From Paracoccaceae bacterium (GTDB lineage Bacteria; Pseudomonadota; Alphaproteobacteria; Rhodobacterales; Rhodobacteraceae), in assembly GCA_002746395.1 (NCBI GenBank), contig NVXA01000004.1, positions 68,476-76,025 on the forward strand: 7,550 bases of DNA, written 5' to 3'. The notes below the pieces were generated by a model that saw nothing but the letters and a program-made list of their open reading frames with translations, had not been told where the DNA came from and searched no databases. Below are positions 1-7,134 of this stretch, one piece after another; the first letter of the stretch is position 1, and each line of letters opens with the position of its first letter. The translations under genes and the position numbers were made by a program.

Positions 1-1896
1 TACAGAATCGTCTCGCAAGACGCCCCCCGCCCCGCGCCGCAAACCTGGTGGCAAACCCGCAAGGGGCAGTTGGTTATTGCTTCCGGCACGTTGCTGGCAA
101 TCGCAACAGTTCTATCTTTCGCCTTACCAGAATACGCGTCTTACGTTTTTACCGCCGCAGGCTTACTTGCGCTGATTCCACTGGCTAAGAAAGCGGTGAT
201 GAGCGCATTGGCGGGGCACCCCTTCACCATTGAAACGCTGGTAACCATTGCCGTCATCGGTGCAATTTTCATCGACGAATCTGCTGAAGCCGCAATCGTT
301 GTATTCCTGTTCCTGATCGGCGAGCTTCTGGAAATGATCGCCGCAATGAAAGCACGCCGTTCGGTGGAGGCATTAGCAGATCTAGTGCCTAAAACCGCCC
401 TTCTGATAATCGACGGGAGTGTACGCGAGGTTCCCGCCACAGCCCTCGAAATCGGAGACATCGTGGAGGTCCGCCCAGGCGGGTATGTTCCTGCGGACGG
501 CGAAATCGTTGAGGGTGCATCCTCGTTCAACGAAGCCAGCATCACGGGCGAATCCATCCCCAAGAACAAAAACAGCGGTGACAATGTCTATGCTGGTTCG
601 GTTAACGCAGATGGTCTGGTACGCGTTCAGACAACGGCGACCGCCGACAACAACATCATCGCGCGAATATTGCGGATGGTCGAGGAAGCAGAAGCCAGCA
701 AATCCCCGACCGCGCGCTTTATCGACAAATTCAGCACCTACTACACCCCCGGGGTCATCGTGGTCGCGGCCCTGATCGCTTTCGTGCCACCACTGGCAGT
801 CGGCGCAGACCTATCCACATGGATATATAAAGGGCTGGCGATCCTACTTATCGGTTGCCCTTGTGCATTGGTTCTTTCCACGCCAGCGGCCGTTACCTCC
901 GGCATTTCCGCGGGCGCACGTCAAGGCTTGTTGATAAAAGGTGGCGCGGTATTGGAAGCCATAGGCAAAGTTACCCGCGTGGCCTTCGATAAAACCGGCA
1001 CGCTGACACAAGGCACTCCGCAAGTTACGGATGTGCAAGCCTTTGGTGGTGACGAGCAGGAAGTGCTTAGGCTGGCAGCAGCGGTTGAGGCTGGCTCGTC
1101 ACACCCATTGGCCTTGGCTATTGTTGAAAAGGCCGCGGGGCTTACAATTCCCGATGCGTCAGATTCAAAAGCCCTTCAAGGGCGCGGCGTACAAGCAATT
1201 ATAGAAAGTAAAACTATCACCGTGGCTTCGCCCCGTTACGCCGAAAGCCTGGCGGAAATCTCGGATGCCAATATGCAAACGATCCATAGTCTTGAGGCGT
1301 CAGGCAAAACAGTTACGGTCGTTTTGCGCGACACCGAAGCCCTTGGGTTGATCGCGATCCGGGACGAATTACGCGAAGATGCTAAACGGGCAACTGCGCG
1401 TTTGGTCGAAATGGGGGTCATGCCCATCATGCTGACGGGTGACAATGCCCTGACCGGCAAGGCACTGGCAGATCAGTTGGGAATCAAGGTGAAGGCCGAG
1501 ATGATGCCCGAAGACAAGTTGAACTATATTACCAAGCTCGCGAGCGAAGGCACAGTCGCAATGGTCGGTGATGGCATCAACGACGCCCCTGCCCTAGCAA
1601 GGGCCGATGTCGGTATCGCCATGGGTGGTGGCACGGACGTGGCTATCGAAACCGCCGATGCTGTGTTGTTGCAAGAAAAGGTTTCCGATGTTCCGGCCTT
1701 GATCGACCTGTCACGGGTTACAATGAAAAATATCTACCAGAACATCACAATTGCGCTGGGCTTGAAGGCGGTGTTCCTGGTCACAACCTTGTTCGGTATT
1801 ACGACATTGTGGATGGCGATATTTGCCGACACGGGCGCCACAGTGCTGGTCACAATTAACGCGCTACGCTTGCTTAGGTACAAACCCAAAAGCTGA
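1..1896 (+). CDS. Zn2+/Cd2+/Pb2+-exporting P1B-type ATPase (ZntA/CadA family), 5' end cut by window edge
   Basis: This is an inner-membrane pump that uses ATP to push soft divalent metals out of the cytoplasm. The frame is open from base 1, so the true start and any N-terminal metal-binding domain lie outside the window; the TTG at 70 is internal. Visible in order are four N-terminal membrane segments (about 70-340), the actuator TGES loop (544-555), the metal-site CPC in the sixth membrane segment (856-864), the phosphorylated Asp in DKTGT (988-1002), the nucleotide-domain HP dipeptide (1102-1107), TGDN (1435-1446) and GDGINDAP (1567-1590), then two last membrane segments. Lys in the seventh segment (1765-1767) and Asp in DTGAT of the eighth (1828-1830) match the Zn/Cd/Pb subgroup (ZntA) rather than the Cu+ subgroup. 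That metal choice is inferred from motifs. It runs toward tRNA-Val and ends in TGA at 1894-1896. A metal-responsive regulator, if present, is not in view. Confidence 0.95.
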   Translation, partial: YRIVSQDAPRPAPQTWWQTRKGQLVIASGTLLAIATVLSFALPEYASYVFTAAGLLALIPLAKKAVMSALAGHPFTIETLVTIAVIGAIFIDESAEAAIVVFLFLIGELLEMIAAMKARRSVEALADLVPKTALLIIDGSVREVPATALEIGDIVEVRPGGYVPADGEIVEGASSFNEASITGESIPKNKNSGDNVYAGSVNADGLVRVQTTATADNNIIARILRMVEEAEASKSPTARFIDKFSTYYTPGVIVVAALIAFVPPLAVGADLSTWIYKGLAILLIGCPCALVLSTPAAVTSGISAGARQGLLIKGGAVLEAIGKVTRVAFDKTGTLTQGTPQVTDVQAFGGDEQEVLRLAAAVEAGSSHPLALAIVEKAAGLTIPDASDSKALQGRGVQAIIESKTITVASPRYAESLAEISDANMQTIHSLEASGKTVTVVLRDTEALGLIAIRDELREDAKRATARLVEMGVMPIMLTGDNALTGKALADQLGIKVKAEMMPEDKLNYITKLASEGTVAMVGDGINDAPALARADVGIAMGGGTDVAIETADAVLLQEKVSDVPALIDLSRVTMKNIYQNITIALGLKAVFLVTTLFGITTLWMAIFADTGATVLVTINALRLLRYKPKS

Positions 1897-1905
1897 GGAA
1901 AACTC

Positions 1906-1935
1906 ACGAGGGCTGCGGGAAACTGTAGCCTTCGT
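1906..1935. terminator. Candidate bidirectional terminator hairpin between the ATPase and tRNA-Val
   Basis: Arms 1906-1916 and 1925-1935 pair over 11 bp, with two G-T wobbles as read on the plus strand, around an 8-base loop. The hairpin starts 10 bases after the ATPase stop and lies 12 bases beyond the tRNA CCA end on the other strand. The T tracts are weak on both sides: TTT on the plus strand, GAGTTTTCC on the minus strand. The position between two convergent genes fits a shared terminator. Its efficiency is unknown. Confidence 0.5.
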
Positions 1936-1947
1936 TTGGTGGGGAAA

Positions 1948-2023
1948 TGGTGGGTGATGAGAGGCTCGAACTCCCGACATCTTCCGTGTAAAGGAAGCGC
2001 TCTACCAACTGAGCTAATCACCC
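1948..2023 (-). tRNA. tRNA-Val (anticodon UAC)
   Basis: Read on the minus strand, this 76-nt sequence folds as a complete cloverleaf. The acceptor stem GGGTGAT (2023-2017) pairs with ATCACCC (1958-1952). The D stem is GCTC/GAGC. The anticodon stem is CTTCC/GGAAG around loop TTTACAC, and the T arm is GGGAG-TTCGAGC-CTCTC with one G-U pair. The anticodon is TAC at 1990-1988, which reads GUA and other GUN valine codons. The discriminator A and the CCA tail (1950-1948) are encoded in the DNA. The gene lies downstream of lon in the same direction, but the lon terminator separates them, so it probably has its own promoter. Confidence 0.97.
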
Positions 2024-2036
2024 ATTCCGTGGGAGG

Positions 2037-2065
2037 CTGATAAACCGTATTTTCGAGGGCGGCAA
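2037..2065 (-). promoter_or_regulatory. Candidate sigma-70-type promoter of tRNA-Val
   Basis: On the minus strand, TTGCCG (2065-2060) and TATCAG (2042-2037) are 17 bases apart, and the second box ends 13 bases before the mature tRNA 5' end. The -35 box is fair and the -10 box is poor (TAT plus mismatches). It fits the need for independent transcription after the lon terminator. It is a guess from pattern only. Confidence 0.4.
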
Positions 2066-2115
2066 GTGCTAGTTTACAATTCTACCCGCAATTTTCGGAT
2101 TTTTTTGCACGCTAC

Positions 2116-2152
2116 AAAATAAAACGGGCCGCCAGATTTCCGCGGCCCGTTT
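2116..2152 (-). terminator. Rho-independent terminator of lon
   Basis: Arms 2142-2152 and 2122-2132 form a perfect 11-bp stem (AAACGGGCCGC with its complement) around a 9-base loop. Read on the minus strand, the stem is followed by TATTTT after the closing TTT, a T-rich tail. It begins 18 bases after the lon stop codon. This is a textbook intrinsic terminator and separates lon from tRNA-Val. Confidence 0.9.
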
Positions 2153-2170
2153 CAAGAAGTAAATTAGTGC

Positions 2171-4579
2171 TTAATGTGCGGTTGCGCCGCCTGCTGTTTC
2201 CTTGGTCGAAGCCAGCGCCGCAGCCTTGGCCGCCTCGACCTCCTCGTCCCATTCAATGGATTCGGGCATGCGGGTAAGGGCAATTTCCAGAACATCCATC
2301 ACATCGGACACAGGAATAATTTTTAGGCCATCGGTGATGATATCAGGAATCTCGGTCAGATCTTTTTCGTTATCCGCAGGGATAAGCACCGTGGTAATTC
2401 CACCACGAAGGGCCGCCAGCAGCTTTTCTTTCAAACCACCGATTGGCAAAACATTACCGCGCAACGTCACCTCGCCTGTCATGGCGATATCGCGACGCAC
2501 CGGAATACCTGTCAGCACTGACACGATGGATGTCACCATACCTACACCCGCACTTGGCCCGTCTTTTGGCGTCGCAGCTTCAGGCACGTGAACGTGGATG
2601 TCGATTTTTTCAAACTCTGGCGGTTTGATACCCAACGTTGTGGATTTGGAGCGCACGAAACTGGCCGCAGCCTCGATTGATTCCTTCATCACATCGCCAA
2701 GTTTACCAGTGGTTTTCATGCGGCCTTTACCGGGAAGACGCAGCGCTTCAATCTGCAATAGATCGCCGCCCACTTCTGTCCATGCAAGGCCAGTAACGAC
2801 ACCAACTTGATCTTTTTCCTCAGCCAGACCAAATTTGAAACGGCGAACACCAAGGAAATCAGCGATATTTTCGCTGGTAACCGTTACAGTTTCGGCACGC
2901 TTCATCACGATTTCTGTCACCGCTTTACGACACAACTTGGCAATTTCGCGCTCAAGGTTCCGCACGCCAGCCTCGCGGGTGTAGTACCGCACGATATCAA
3001 GCAATGCGTCATCCTGAAGGGTAAACTCACCCTTCTTCAAACCGTGACCTTTGATCTGCTTTTCGATCAGATGCTGTTTCGCAATCTCGGTTTTTTCCAG
3101 CTCGGTGTAACCGGCCAGCGTGATAATCTCCATCCGGTCCAGCAACGGGCGCGGCATGTTGTAGGAGTTCGCGGTGGTCAGGAACATCACATGGCTAAGA
3201 TCGTATTCAACCTCCATATAATGGTCGATGAACGTGCTGTTTTGCTCTGGATCCAGAACCTCAAGCATAGCGCTGGCAGGGTCGCCGCGATAATCCTGCC
3301 CCATCTTGTCAATCTCGTCGAGAAGGATAAGCGGATTGATCGTTTTGGCCTTTTTCATCGACTGGATGATTTTGCCCGGCATGGAACCAATGTATGTGCG
3401 ACGATGCCCGCGAATTTCGGATTCGTCGCGCACGCCACCAAGGCTGATGCGAATAAATTCGCGCCCCGTCGCTTTGGCCACAGACTTCCCTAACGAAGTC
3501 TTACCAACACCCGGAGGGCCGACAAGACACAAGATTGGGCCTTTCATCTTCTGGCTGCGTTGCTGCACGGCTAGATATTCAACGATGCGTTCTTTAACCT
3601 TTTCAAGGCCGTAGTGATCCTGATCCAGAACCGCCTGCGCTTTGTTCAGGTCTTTTTTGACGCGGCTGCGCTTGCCCCAAGGGATCGACAAAACCCAATC
3701 GAGGTAGTTGCGAACAACCGTAGCTTCCGCCGACATTGGCGACATGTTTTTCAGCTTCTTCAGTTCGCCATCGACCTTCTCTTTGGCCTCTTTAGACAGC
3801 TTAACTTCCGCGATGCGGTCTTCCAACTCGCCAATCTCGCTCTGGCCTTCTTCGCCATCGCCAAGTTCCTTCTGGATAGCTTTCATCTGTTCGTTCAGAT
3901 AATATTCACGCTGCGTGCGCTCCATCTGGGTTTTGACGCGTGATTTGATCTGCTTCTCTACCTTCAAGACTGAAAGCTCGCTTTGCATCAACTCAAGAAT
4001 TTTTTCTAGCCGCTGGGAAACGTCCGTGATTTCCAACAGGTTCTGCTTTTCGCCAATTGAGACACCAAGGTGTCCTGCAACGGTATCTGCCAGCTTGATC
4101 GCATCGGCGGCTTCTTGCACGGCAGATAACGCATCTTCCGGCACGTTTTTGTTCAAGCGTGCATAGCGCTCAAACGTATCGGTCACGGACCGAGAAAGTG
4201 CGGTTACCAAATCGGATTCAGCCTCGCCCTCTTCGACCAGCATGGCCTCGGCCTCGAAATATTCGTCATTCTCCAGAAACCGTGTGATTAGAACACGTTG
4301 TTTGCCCTCGACCAGAACCTTAACGGTTCCGTCGGGCAATTTCAGCAGTTGCAGCACGTTGGCCAAAACGCCGGTTTCGTTGATGGAATCGGTAGTCGGC
4401 TCATCCTCGCCCGCGTCTTTCTGGCTGGAAAGAAGTATTTGTTTGTCGTCCTGCATTACCTCTTCGAGGGCGCGGACGGATTTTTCGCGGCCAACAAAAA
4501 GCGGCACGATCATGTTAGGGAAAACAACAATATCCCGAAGCGGGAGAACCGGATAGGTAACGCTGTTTGAATCTGACAT
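2171..4579 (-). CDS. lon: ATP-dependent serine protease Lon (LonA), 802 residues
   Basis: Lon is a cytosolic hexamer that unfolds and degrades misfolded and short-lived regulatory proteins. The N-terminal substrate-binding LON domain covers about residues 8-205, followed by a charged coiled-coil stretch (about 210-285), the AAA+ module and the protease domain (about 590-775). Walker A is GPPGVGKT with Lys360, and Walker B is LLDE with Asp421-Glu422. The catalytic dyad is Ser676 in PKDGPSAG and Lys719 in GGLKEK, matching E. coli Ser679 and Lys722. Length is normal for the family (E. coli 784), with an acidic, Ala-rich tail of about 30 residues at the end. The ATG at 4579 has AAGGA (4590-4586) 6 bases upstream. 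lon lies 161 bases downstream of tgt on the same strand and ends at a strong terminator. Heat-shock control is common for lon; the upstream region holds only a tentative match. Confidence 0.98.
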   Translation of the reverse strand: MSDSNSVTYPVLPLRDIVVFPNMIVPLFVGREKSVRALEEVMQDDKQILLSSQKDAGEDEPTTDSINETGVLANVLQLLKLPDGTVKVLVEGKQRVLITRFLENDEYFEAEAMLVEEGEAESDLVTALSRSVTDTFERYARLNKNVPEDALSAVQEAADAIKLADTVAGHLGVSIGEKQNLLEITDVSQRLEKILELMQSELSVLKVEKQIKSRVKTQMERTQREYYLNEQMKAIQKELGDGEEGQSEIGELEDRIAEVKLSKEAKEKVDGELKKLKNMSPMSAEATVVRNYLDWVLSIPWGKRSRVKKDLNKAQAVLDQDHYGLEKVKERIVEYLAVQQRSQKMKGPILCLVGPPGVGKTSLGKSVAKATGREFIRISLGGVRDESEIRGHRRTYIGSMPGKIIQSMKKAKTINPLILLDEIDKMGQDYRGDPASAMLEVLDPEQNSTFIDHYMEVEYDLSHVMFLTTANSYNMPRPLLDRMEIITLAGYTELEKTEIAKQHLIEKQIKGHGLKKGEFTLQDDALLDIVRYYTREAGVRNLEREIAKLCRKAVTEIVMKRAETVTVTSENIADFLGVRRFKFGLAEEKDQVGVVTGLAWTEVGGDLLQIEALRLPGKGRMKTTGKLGDVMKESIEAAASFVRSKSTTLGIKPPEFEKIDIHVHVPEAATPKDGPSAGVGMVTSIVSVLTGIPVRRDIAMTGEVTLRGNVLPIGGLKEKLLAALRGGITTVLIPADNEKDLTEIPDIITDGLKIIPVSDVMDVLEIALTRMPESIEWDEEVEAAKAAALASTKETAGGATAH

Positions 4580-4649
4580 CGGTATTCCTTATTTCTGCAA
4601 AACACTCCGACCCAGTTATCTGGCGATAGCAGCGCTTCCATTGTTTCAT

Positions 4650-4681
4650 ATAACTTGGAGTGCGCCGCGCAGGGTTTCAAG
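4650..4681 (-). promoter_or_regulatory. lon: Tentative heat-shock-like (RpoH) promoter of lon
   Basis: On the minus strand, CTTGAAA (4681-4675) is followed after 16 bases by CCAAGTTAT (4658-4650), with more AT-rich sequence (ATGAAAC) just after. CTTGAAA is the core of the RpoH -35 element. The second box only loosely resembles the RpoH -10, and the spacing is longer than ideal. The same heptamer occurs at least three more times on this strand of the window, once inside lon, so the match is weak by itself. The position about 70-95 bases before the lon ATG is right for a promoter. Confidence 0.3.
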
Positions 4682-4740
4682 AGGATAAATTAGATGTGGT
4701 CCGGTTTTGTTCCCGCATTATGCGCCTATTCACCCCATTC

Positions 4741-5868
4741 TCAAAGCACAGGGATATCGCCAATTTCGCGCCGCGCATAAAAGGCCGCCGCGAAATCATC
4801 AAGCGTTCCCCCTGCAATCGCCGCACGTAATCCCTGCATGAGTTCTTGATAGTAATGCAAATTGTGCCACGTCAGCAGCATGCTGGCGATAATCTCTTTG
4901 GATTTATGAACATGGTGCAGATACGCCCGAGAATAGCTCTGGCACGTCGGGCAGGTGCATTCTTCATCAAGCGGGCGTGGGTCATCAATGTGGCGGGCAT
5001 TACGCAAATTCACCGCCCCCATCCGCGTTAACGCCTGCCCCGTGCGGCCAGATCGCGATGGTAAAACACAATCAAACATATCAACGCCGCGCTGAACGGC
5101 CCCGACGATGTCATCCGGTTTGCCAACGCCCATCAAATAACGCGGCTTGTCCGCAGGCAGCATCCCAGGCGCATAATCCAGCACATCAAACATGGCTTCC
5201 TGCCCCTCGCCCACAGCCAGACCGCCGATGGCGTAGCCGTCAAACCCGATGGATTTCAACGCCTCGGAACTTTCCTTGCGCATTTCTGGCAACGTACTGC
5301 CCTGCTGAATGCCAAACAATGCATGATCAGGCCGGTCGCCAAACGCATCTTTGGATCGTTGCGCCCACCTCATCGACATCCGCATCGAATCCGCCACAAT
5401 ATCCGGTTCCGCGGGGTACGGCGTGCATTCATCAAAACACATGACGATATCGCTGCCGAGCATCCGTTGAATTTCCATCGACCGTTCCGGCGTCAGGTTG
5501 TGTTCGGACCCGTCAATATGGGATTTGAATTTCACGCCATCCTCGGTCAGCTTGCGTAATCCTGCGAGGCTCATCACCTGAAAACCACCCGAATCTGTCA
5601 AAATCGGTTTATCCCAGTTCATAAATTTGTGAAGCCCGCCCAAACGCTCGATCCGCTCAGCGGTGGGGCGCAACATCAGGTGATAGGTGTTGCCCAAAAG
5701 GATATCAGCCCCCGTGGCTGCCACGCTTTCCGGCATCATCGCTTTCACGGTTGCGGCAGTCCCTACAGGCATAAATGCCGGTGTGCGGATGTCGCCACGC
5801 GGTGTGTGCAGCACACCTGTGCGGGCTTTTCCTTGTGTTTGGTTGATTTTAAACGATACGTTTTTCAC
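4741..5868 (-). CDS. tgt: Queuine/preQ1 tRNA-guanine transglycosylase, 375 residues
   Basis: Tgt swaps guanine-34 for preQ1 in tRNAs with GUN anticodons (Asp, Asn, His, Tyr), a key step toward queuosine. Visible residues are Asp92 in DSGGFQ (general acid/base), Asp146 and Cys148 in FDEC, Val219 in GGLAVGE, and the nucleophile Asp266 in FDCVLP. The zinc site is Cys304, Cys306, Cys309 and His335, with the same 26-residue C-to-H spacing as the Zymomonas enzyme. Cys148 and Val219 correspond to Zymomonas Cys158 and Val233, the bacterial preQ1-type pocket. The start is GTG (5868-5866): an in-frame TAA comes just before it, homology begins within a few residues, and AGGA sits at 5878-5875. The tRNA-binding loop reads PSRSGRTG where E. 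coli has PTRNARNG. It is divergent from sufT and precedes lon with no clear terminator between. No queA is in view. Confidence 0.97.
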   Translation of the reverse strand: MKNVSFKINQTQGKARTGVLHTPRGDIRTPAFMPVGTAATVKAMMPESVAATGADILLGNTYHLMLRPTAERIERLGGLHKFMNWDKPILTDSGGFQVMSLAGLRKLTEDGVKFKSHIDGSEHNLTPERSMEIQRMLGSDIVMCFDECTPYPAEPDIVADSMRMSMRWAQRSKDAFGDRPDHALFGIQQGSTLPEMRKESSEALKSIGFDGYAIGGLAVGEGQEAMFDVLDYAPGMLPADKPRYLMGVGKPDDIVGAVQRGVDMFDCVLPSRSGRTGQALTRMGAVNLRNARHIDDPRPLDEECTCPTCQSYSRAYLHHVHKSKEIIASMLLTWHNLHYYQELMQGLRAAIAGGTLDDFAAAFYARREIGDIPVL

Positions 5869-5878
5869 TTATTTTCCT
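5869..5878 (-). promoter_or_regulatory. tgt: RBS supporting the GTG start of tgt
   Basis: AGGA (5878-5875) lies 6 bases before the GTG, within the minus-strand run CAGGAAAATAA. The TAA of this run is in frame and directly abuts the GTG. No longer reading frame is therefore possible, and the next ATG, about 32 codons in, would remove conserved sequence. Confidence 0.8.
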
Positions 5879-5942
5879 GACTTTTTGGGCTTACCGCGCG
5901 TTCAACCCCAAATTTGCCGCAGTTTCAAGCCCTGCCGTCATC

Positions 5943-5971
5943 TAGACGTGTGCATTCTTATACCCTATATG
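5943..5971 (+). promoter_or_regulatory. Candidate promoter of the sufT-sufA gene set
   Basis: TAGACG (5943-5948) and TATATG (5966-5971) are 17 bases apart, each matching 4 of 6 positions of the sigma-70 consensus. The second box ends 34 bases before the sufT ATG. The surrounding stretch 5951-5976 is clearly AT-richer than its neighbours. It is the best candidate between tgt and sufT, but no other evidence supports it. Confidence 0.4.
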
Positions 5972-6005
5972 TTTAGTCAGGAATTCCGAAAAGGATTGAG
6001 AAACC

Positions 6006-6371
6006 ATGAATGCCAACGCCGAAATGCCCATGGAGGGCACACCGCTAATCGCCCCGTCGACAACAGATCACCCCTTGTACGAAACCATCGTCGAGGCGTG
6101 CCGTACCGTCCACGACCCAGAGGTTCCGGTTAATATCTACGACCTCGGCCTGATCTATACGATCGACATCAATGACGAGTCGCACGTGGAAGTTAAGATG
6201 TCCCTAACGGCCCCCGGTTGCCCTGTGGCTGGCGAAATGCCGGGCTGGGTTGCGGATGCCATCACCCCGATTGCCGGTGTAAAAACGGTAAACGTCGAAC
6301 TGGTTTGGGAGCCACAATGGGGCATGGACATGATGTCTGATGAAGCCCGTTTGGAATTGGGGTTCATGTAA
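6006..6371 (+). CDS. sufT: SufT-type Fe-S cluster maturation protein (DUF59/MIP18 family), 121 residues
   Basis: SufT proteins help mature Fe-S proteins in the cytosol; the exact chemistry is unsettled. After a poorly conserved N-terminus of about 20 residues comes one DUF59 domain. It shows DPEVPVNIYDLGLIY (residues 37-51), the TAPGCPVAGEMPG segment with the conserved Cys72 (68-80), and the C-terminal WEPQW and LELGFM signatures (101-105, 116-121) of the stand-alone SUF-associated form. A second Cys is at 32. The ATG at 6006 has AAGGA at 5991-5995 with a 10-base spacer; Met7 and Met9 lack a comparable site. Its stop overlaps the next start by one base (TAATG at 6369-6373). PaaD is a related DUF59 protein, but no phenylacetate genes are near, and the sufA partner favours SufT. 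The core sufBCDS genes are not in the window. Confidence 0.9.
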   Translation: MNANAEMPMEGTPLIAPSTTDHPLYETIVEACRTVHDPEVPVNIYDLGLIYTIDINDESHVEVKMSLTAPGCPVAGEMPGWVADAITPIAGVKTVNVELVWEPQWGMDMMSDEARLELGFM

Positions 6372-6769
6372 TGGCTGGCCTTGTTCAAAATCTGGTCTAC
6401 CGCGTTAGCGTCTCGGCTATTGTCGGGGCGATTGTCGCCGGTGGTCTGATTTACCTGAACAATGATCGTGTGGTTAAATCCTACCGCGCCGAACAGACGA
6501 CGCAGACCGAGCAACAGGGTATGACTAACAAAGCGTTAATGGAGGCGAACGAAAACCTAGCCTCTGCGATCAGCGCAATGGAAGCTGCCCAAACCCAACA
6601 ATTGGCGGATTTTAGCAATGCGTTAATCGCGTTGGAAGCCAAGATTGATGCCATTCCGATGGCCTGGGCCGCTGACTATTCTGAAATAACTGACGCGATT
6701 TCCGCATTGAATGCCGATTTGAGCGCCAAGATCGAAGCAATAATACCCGCCGCACAGGAGGAAAACTGA
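6371..6769 (+). CDS. Small membrane-anchored coiled-coil protein, function unknown, 132 residues
   Basis: I do not recognise a family. Residues 1-11 form a short basic N-terminus, and 12-29 are a hydrophobic, Gly/Ala/Val/Ile-rich membrane segment ending at NNDR. Cleavage as a signal peptide is not suggested, because no AxA-type site follows. The rest is acidic, polar and helix-prone. Hydrophobic residues recur at 3/4 spacing from about 56 to 95 (Leu56, Leu63, Ile67, Met70, Phe81, Leu88, Ile95) and again at Ile106, Ile110, Leu113, Leu117 and Ile124, with a break near Pro96. It has no Cys and only one His-free, charge-rich tail, so it is unlikely to hold an Fe-S cluster itself. One-base overlaps with sufT upstream and sufA downstream imply co-translation. 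Its start has no strong RBS and probably relies on coupling to sufT. A role in Fe-S assembly at the membrane is inferred from position only. Confidence 0.88.
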   Translation: MAGLVQNLVYRVSVSAIVGAIVAGGLIYLNNDRVVKSYRAEQTTQTEQQGMTNKALMEANENLASAISAMEAAQTQQLADFSNALIALEAKIDAIPMAWAADYSEITDAISALNADLSAKIEAIIPAAQEEN

Positions 6770-7119
6770 TGTTTGGAATTCCCGGAAAACAAGCCGTTAC
6801 CATGACGGATGCCGCCGCCACGCAAATCTCCAGCCTGATGGGTGACGGAGAAAAAAAAGGCCTGCGGATCGGCATCAAAAAAGGTGGCTGTGCGGGCATG
6901 GAATACACCATGGACTACGTCGAAGAAGTTGATCCAAACGACGAGGTTATCGAATACAACGGCGCCCGCGTGATGATCGCCCCGATGGCGCAGATGTTCC
7001 TGTTTGGAACCGAAATTGATTACAAAGTTTCTCTGCTCGAGGCCGGATTCTCGTTCAAGAACCCGAACGTAACCGAGGCTTGTGGCTGCGGAGAATCCAT
7101 CAAATTTGCAGATATGTAA
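6769..7119 (+). CDS. sufA: A-type Fe-S cluster carrier (SufA/IscA/HesB family), 116 residues
   Basis: A-type carriers accept Fe-S clusters from the assembly scaffold and pass them to target enzymes in the cytosol. The single Fe-S biosynthesis domain covers nearly the whole protein. The three cluster ligands of the family are present: Cys41 in GGCAGM, and Cys105 and Cys107 in the C-terminal CGCGES. The length is typical (105-125). A strong AGGAGG (6756-6761), 7 bases before the ATG, lies inside the end of the preceding gene, and the start overlaps that gene's stop (TGATG at 6767-6771). The SufA name is chosen because sufT is adjacent. On sequence alone IscA or ErpA cannot be excluded, since these paralogues share the same motifs. 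Confidence 0.9.
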   Translation: MFGIPGKQAVTMTDAAATQISSLMGDGEKKGLRIGIKKGGCAGMEYTMDYVEEVDPNDEVIEYNGARVMIAPMAQMFLFGTEIDYKVSLLEAGFSFKNPNVTEACGCGESIKFADM

Positions 7120-7134
7120 AACCAAAATCCCTAC

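Noticed and set aside
70..72. TTG as the start of the P-type ATPase
   Set aside because: The frame is open back to base 1 and reads in ATPase-like linker sequence (TWWQTRKGQL), and a P1B ATPase normally has more N-terminal sequence. The gene is cut by the window edge.
1734..2021. Minus-strand open frame of 95 codons across the ATPase end and tRNA
   Set aside because: It starts inside the tRNA gene and overlaps conserved ATPase coding sequence, so it is not a real gene.
1948..2023. tRNA-Val as an integration site for a mobile element
   Set aside because: No repeat of the tRNA 3' end, integrase or change in gene style is visible on either side.
2088..2107. CCG...CGG followed by a T run on the plus strand, as a terminator
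   Set aside because: The stem is only about 3 bp and no plus-strand gene ends nearby.
2807..3493. Long open frame (228 codons) on the plus strand, opposite lon
   Set aside because: It lies fully antisense to the AAA+ part of lon, which has all its motifs. It has no RBS worth noting and no recognisable domain, so it is a shadow of lon codon use.
4706..4735. CGCA-TAA-TGCG mini-hairpin after tgt as its terminator
   Set aside because: The stem is 4 bp and is followed by GGAACAAAACC on the minus strand, not a T tract.
5923..5929. CTTGAAA on the minus strand upstream of tgt as a heat-shock promoter
   Set aside because: No plausible -10 box follows at the right distance, and the heptamer recurs elsewhere in the window.
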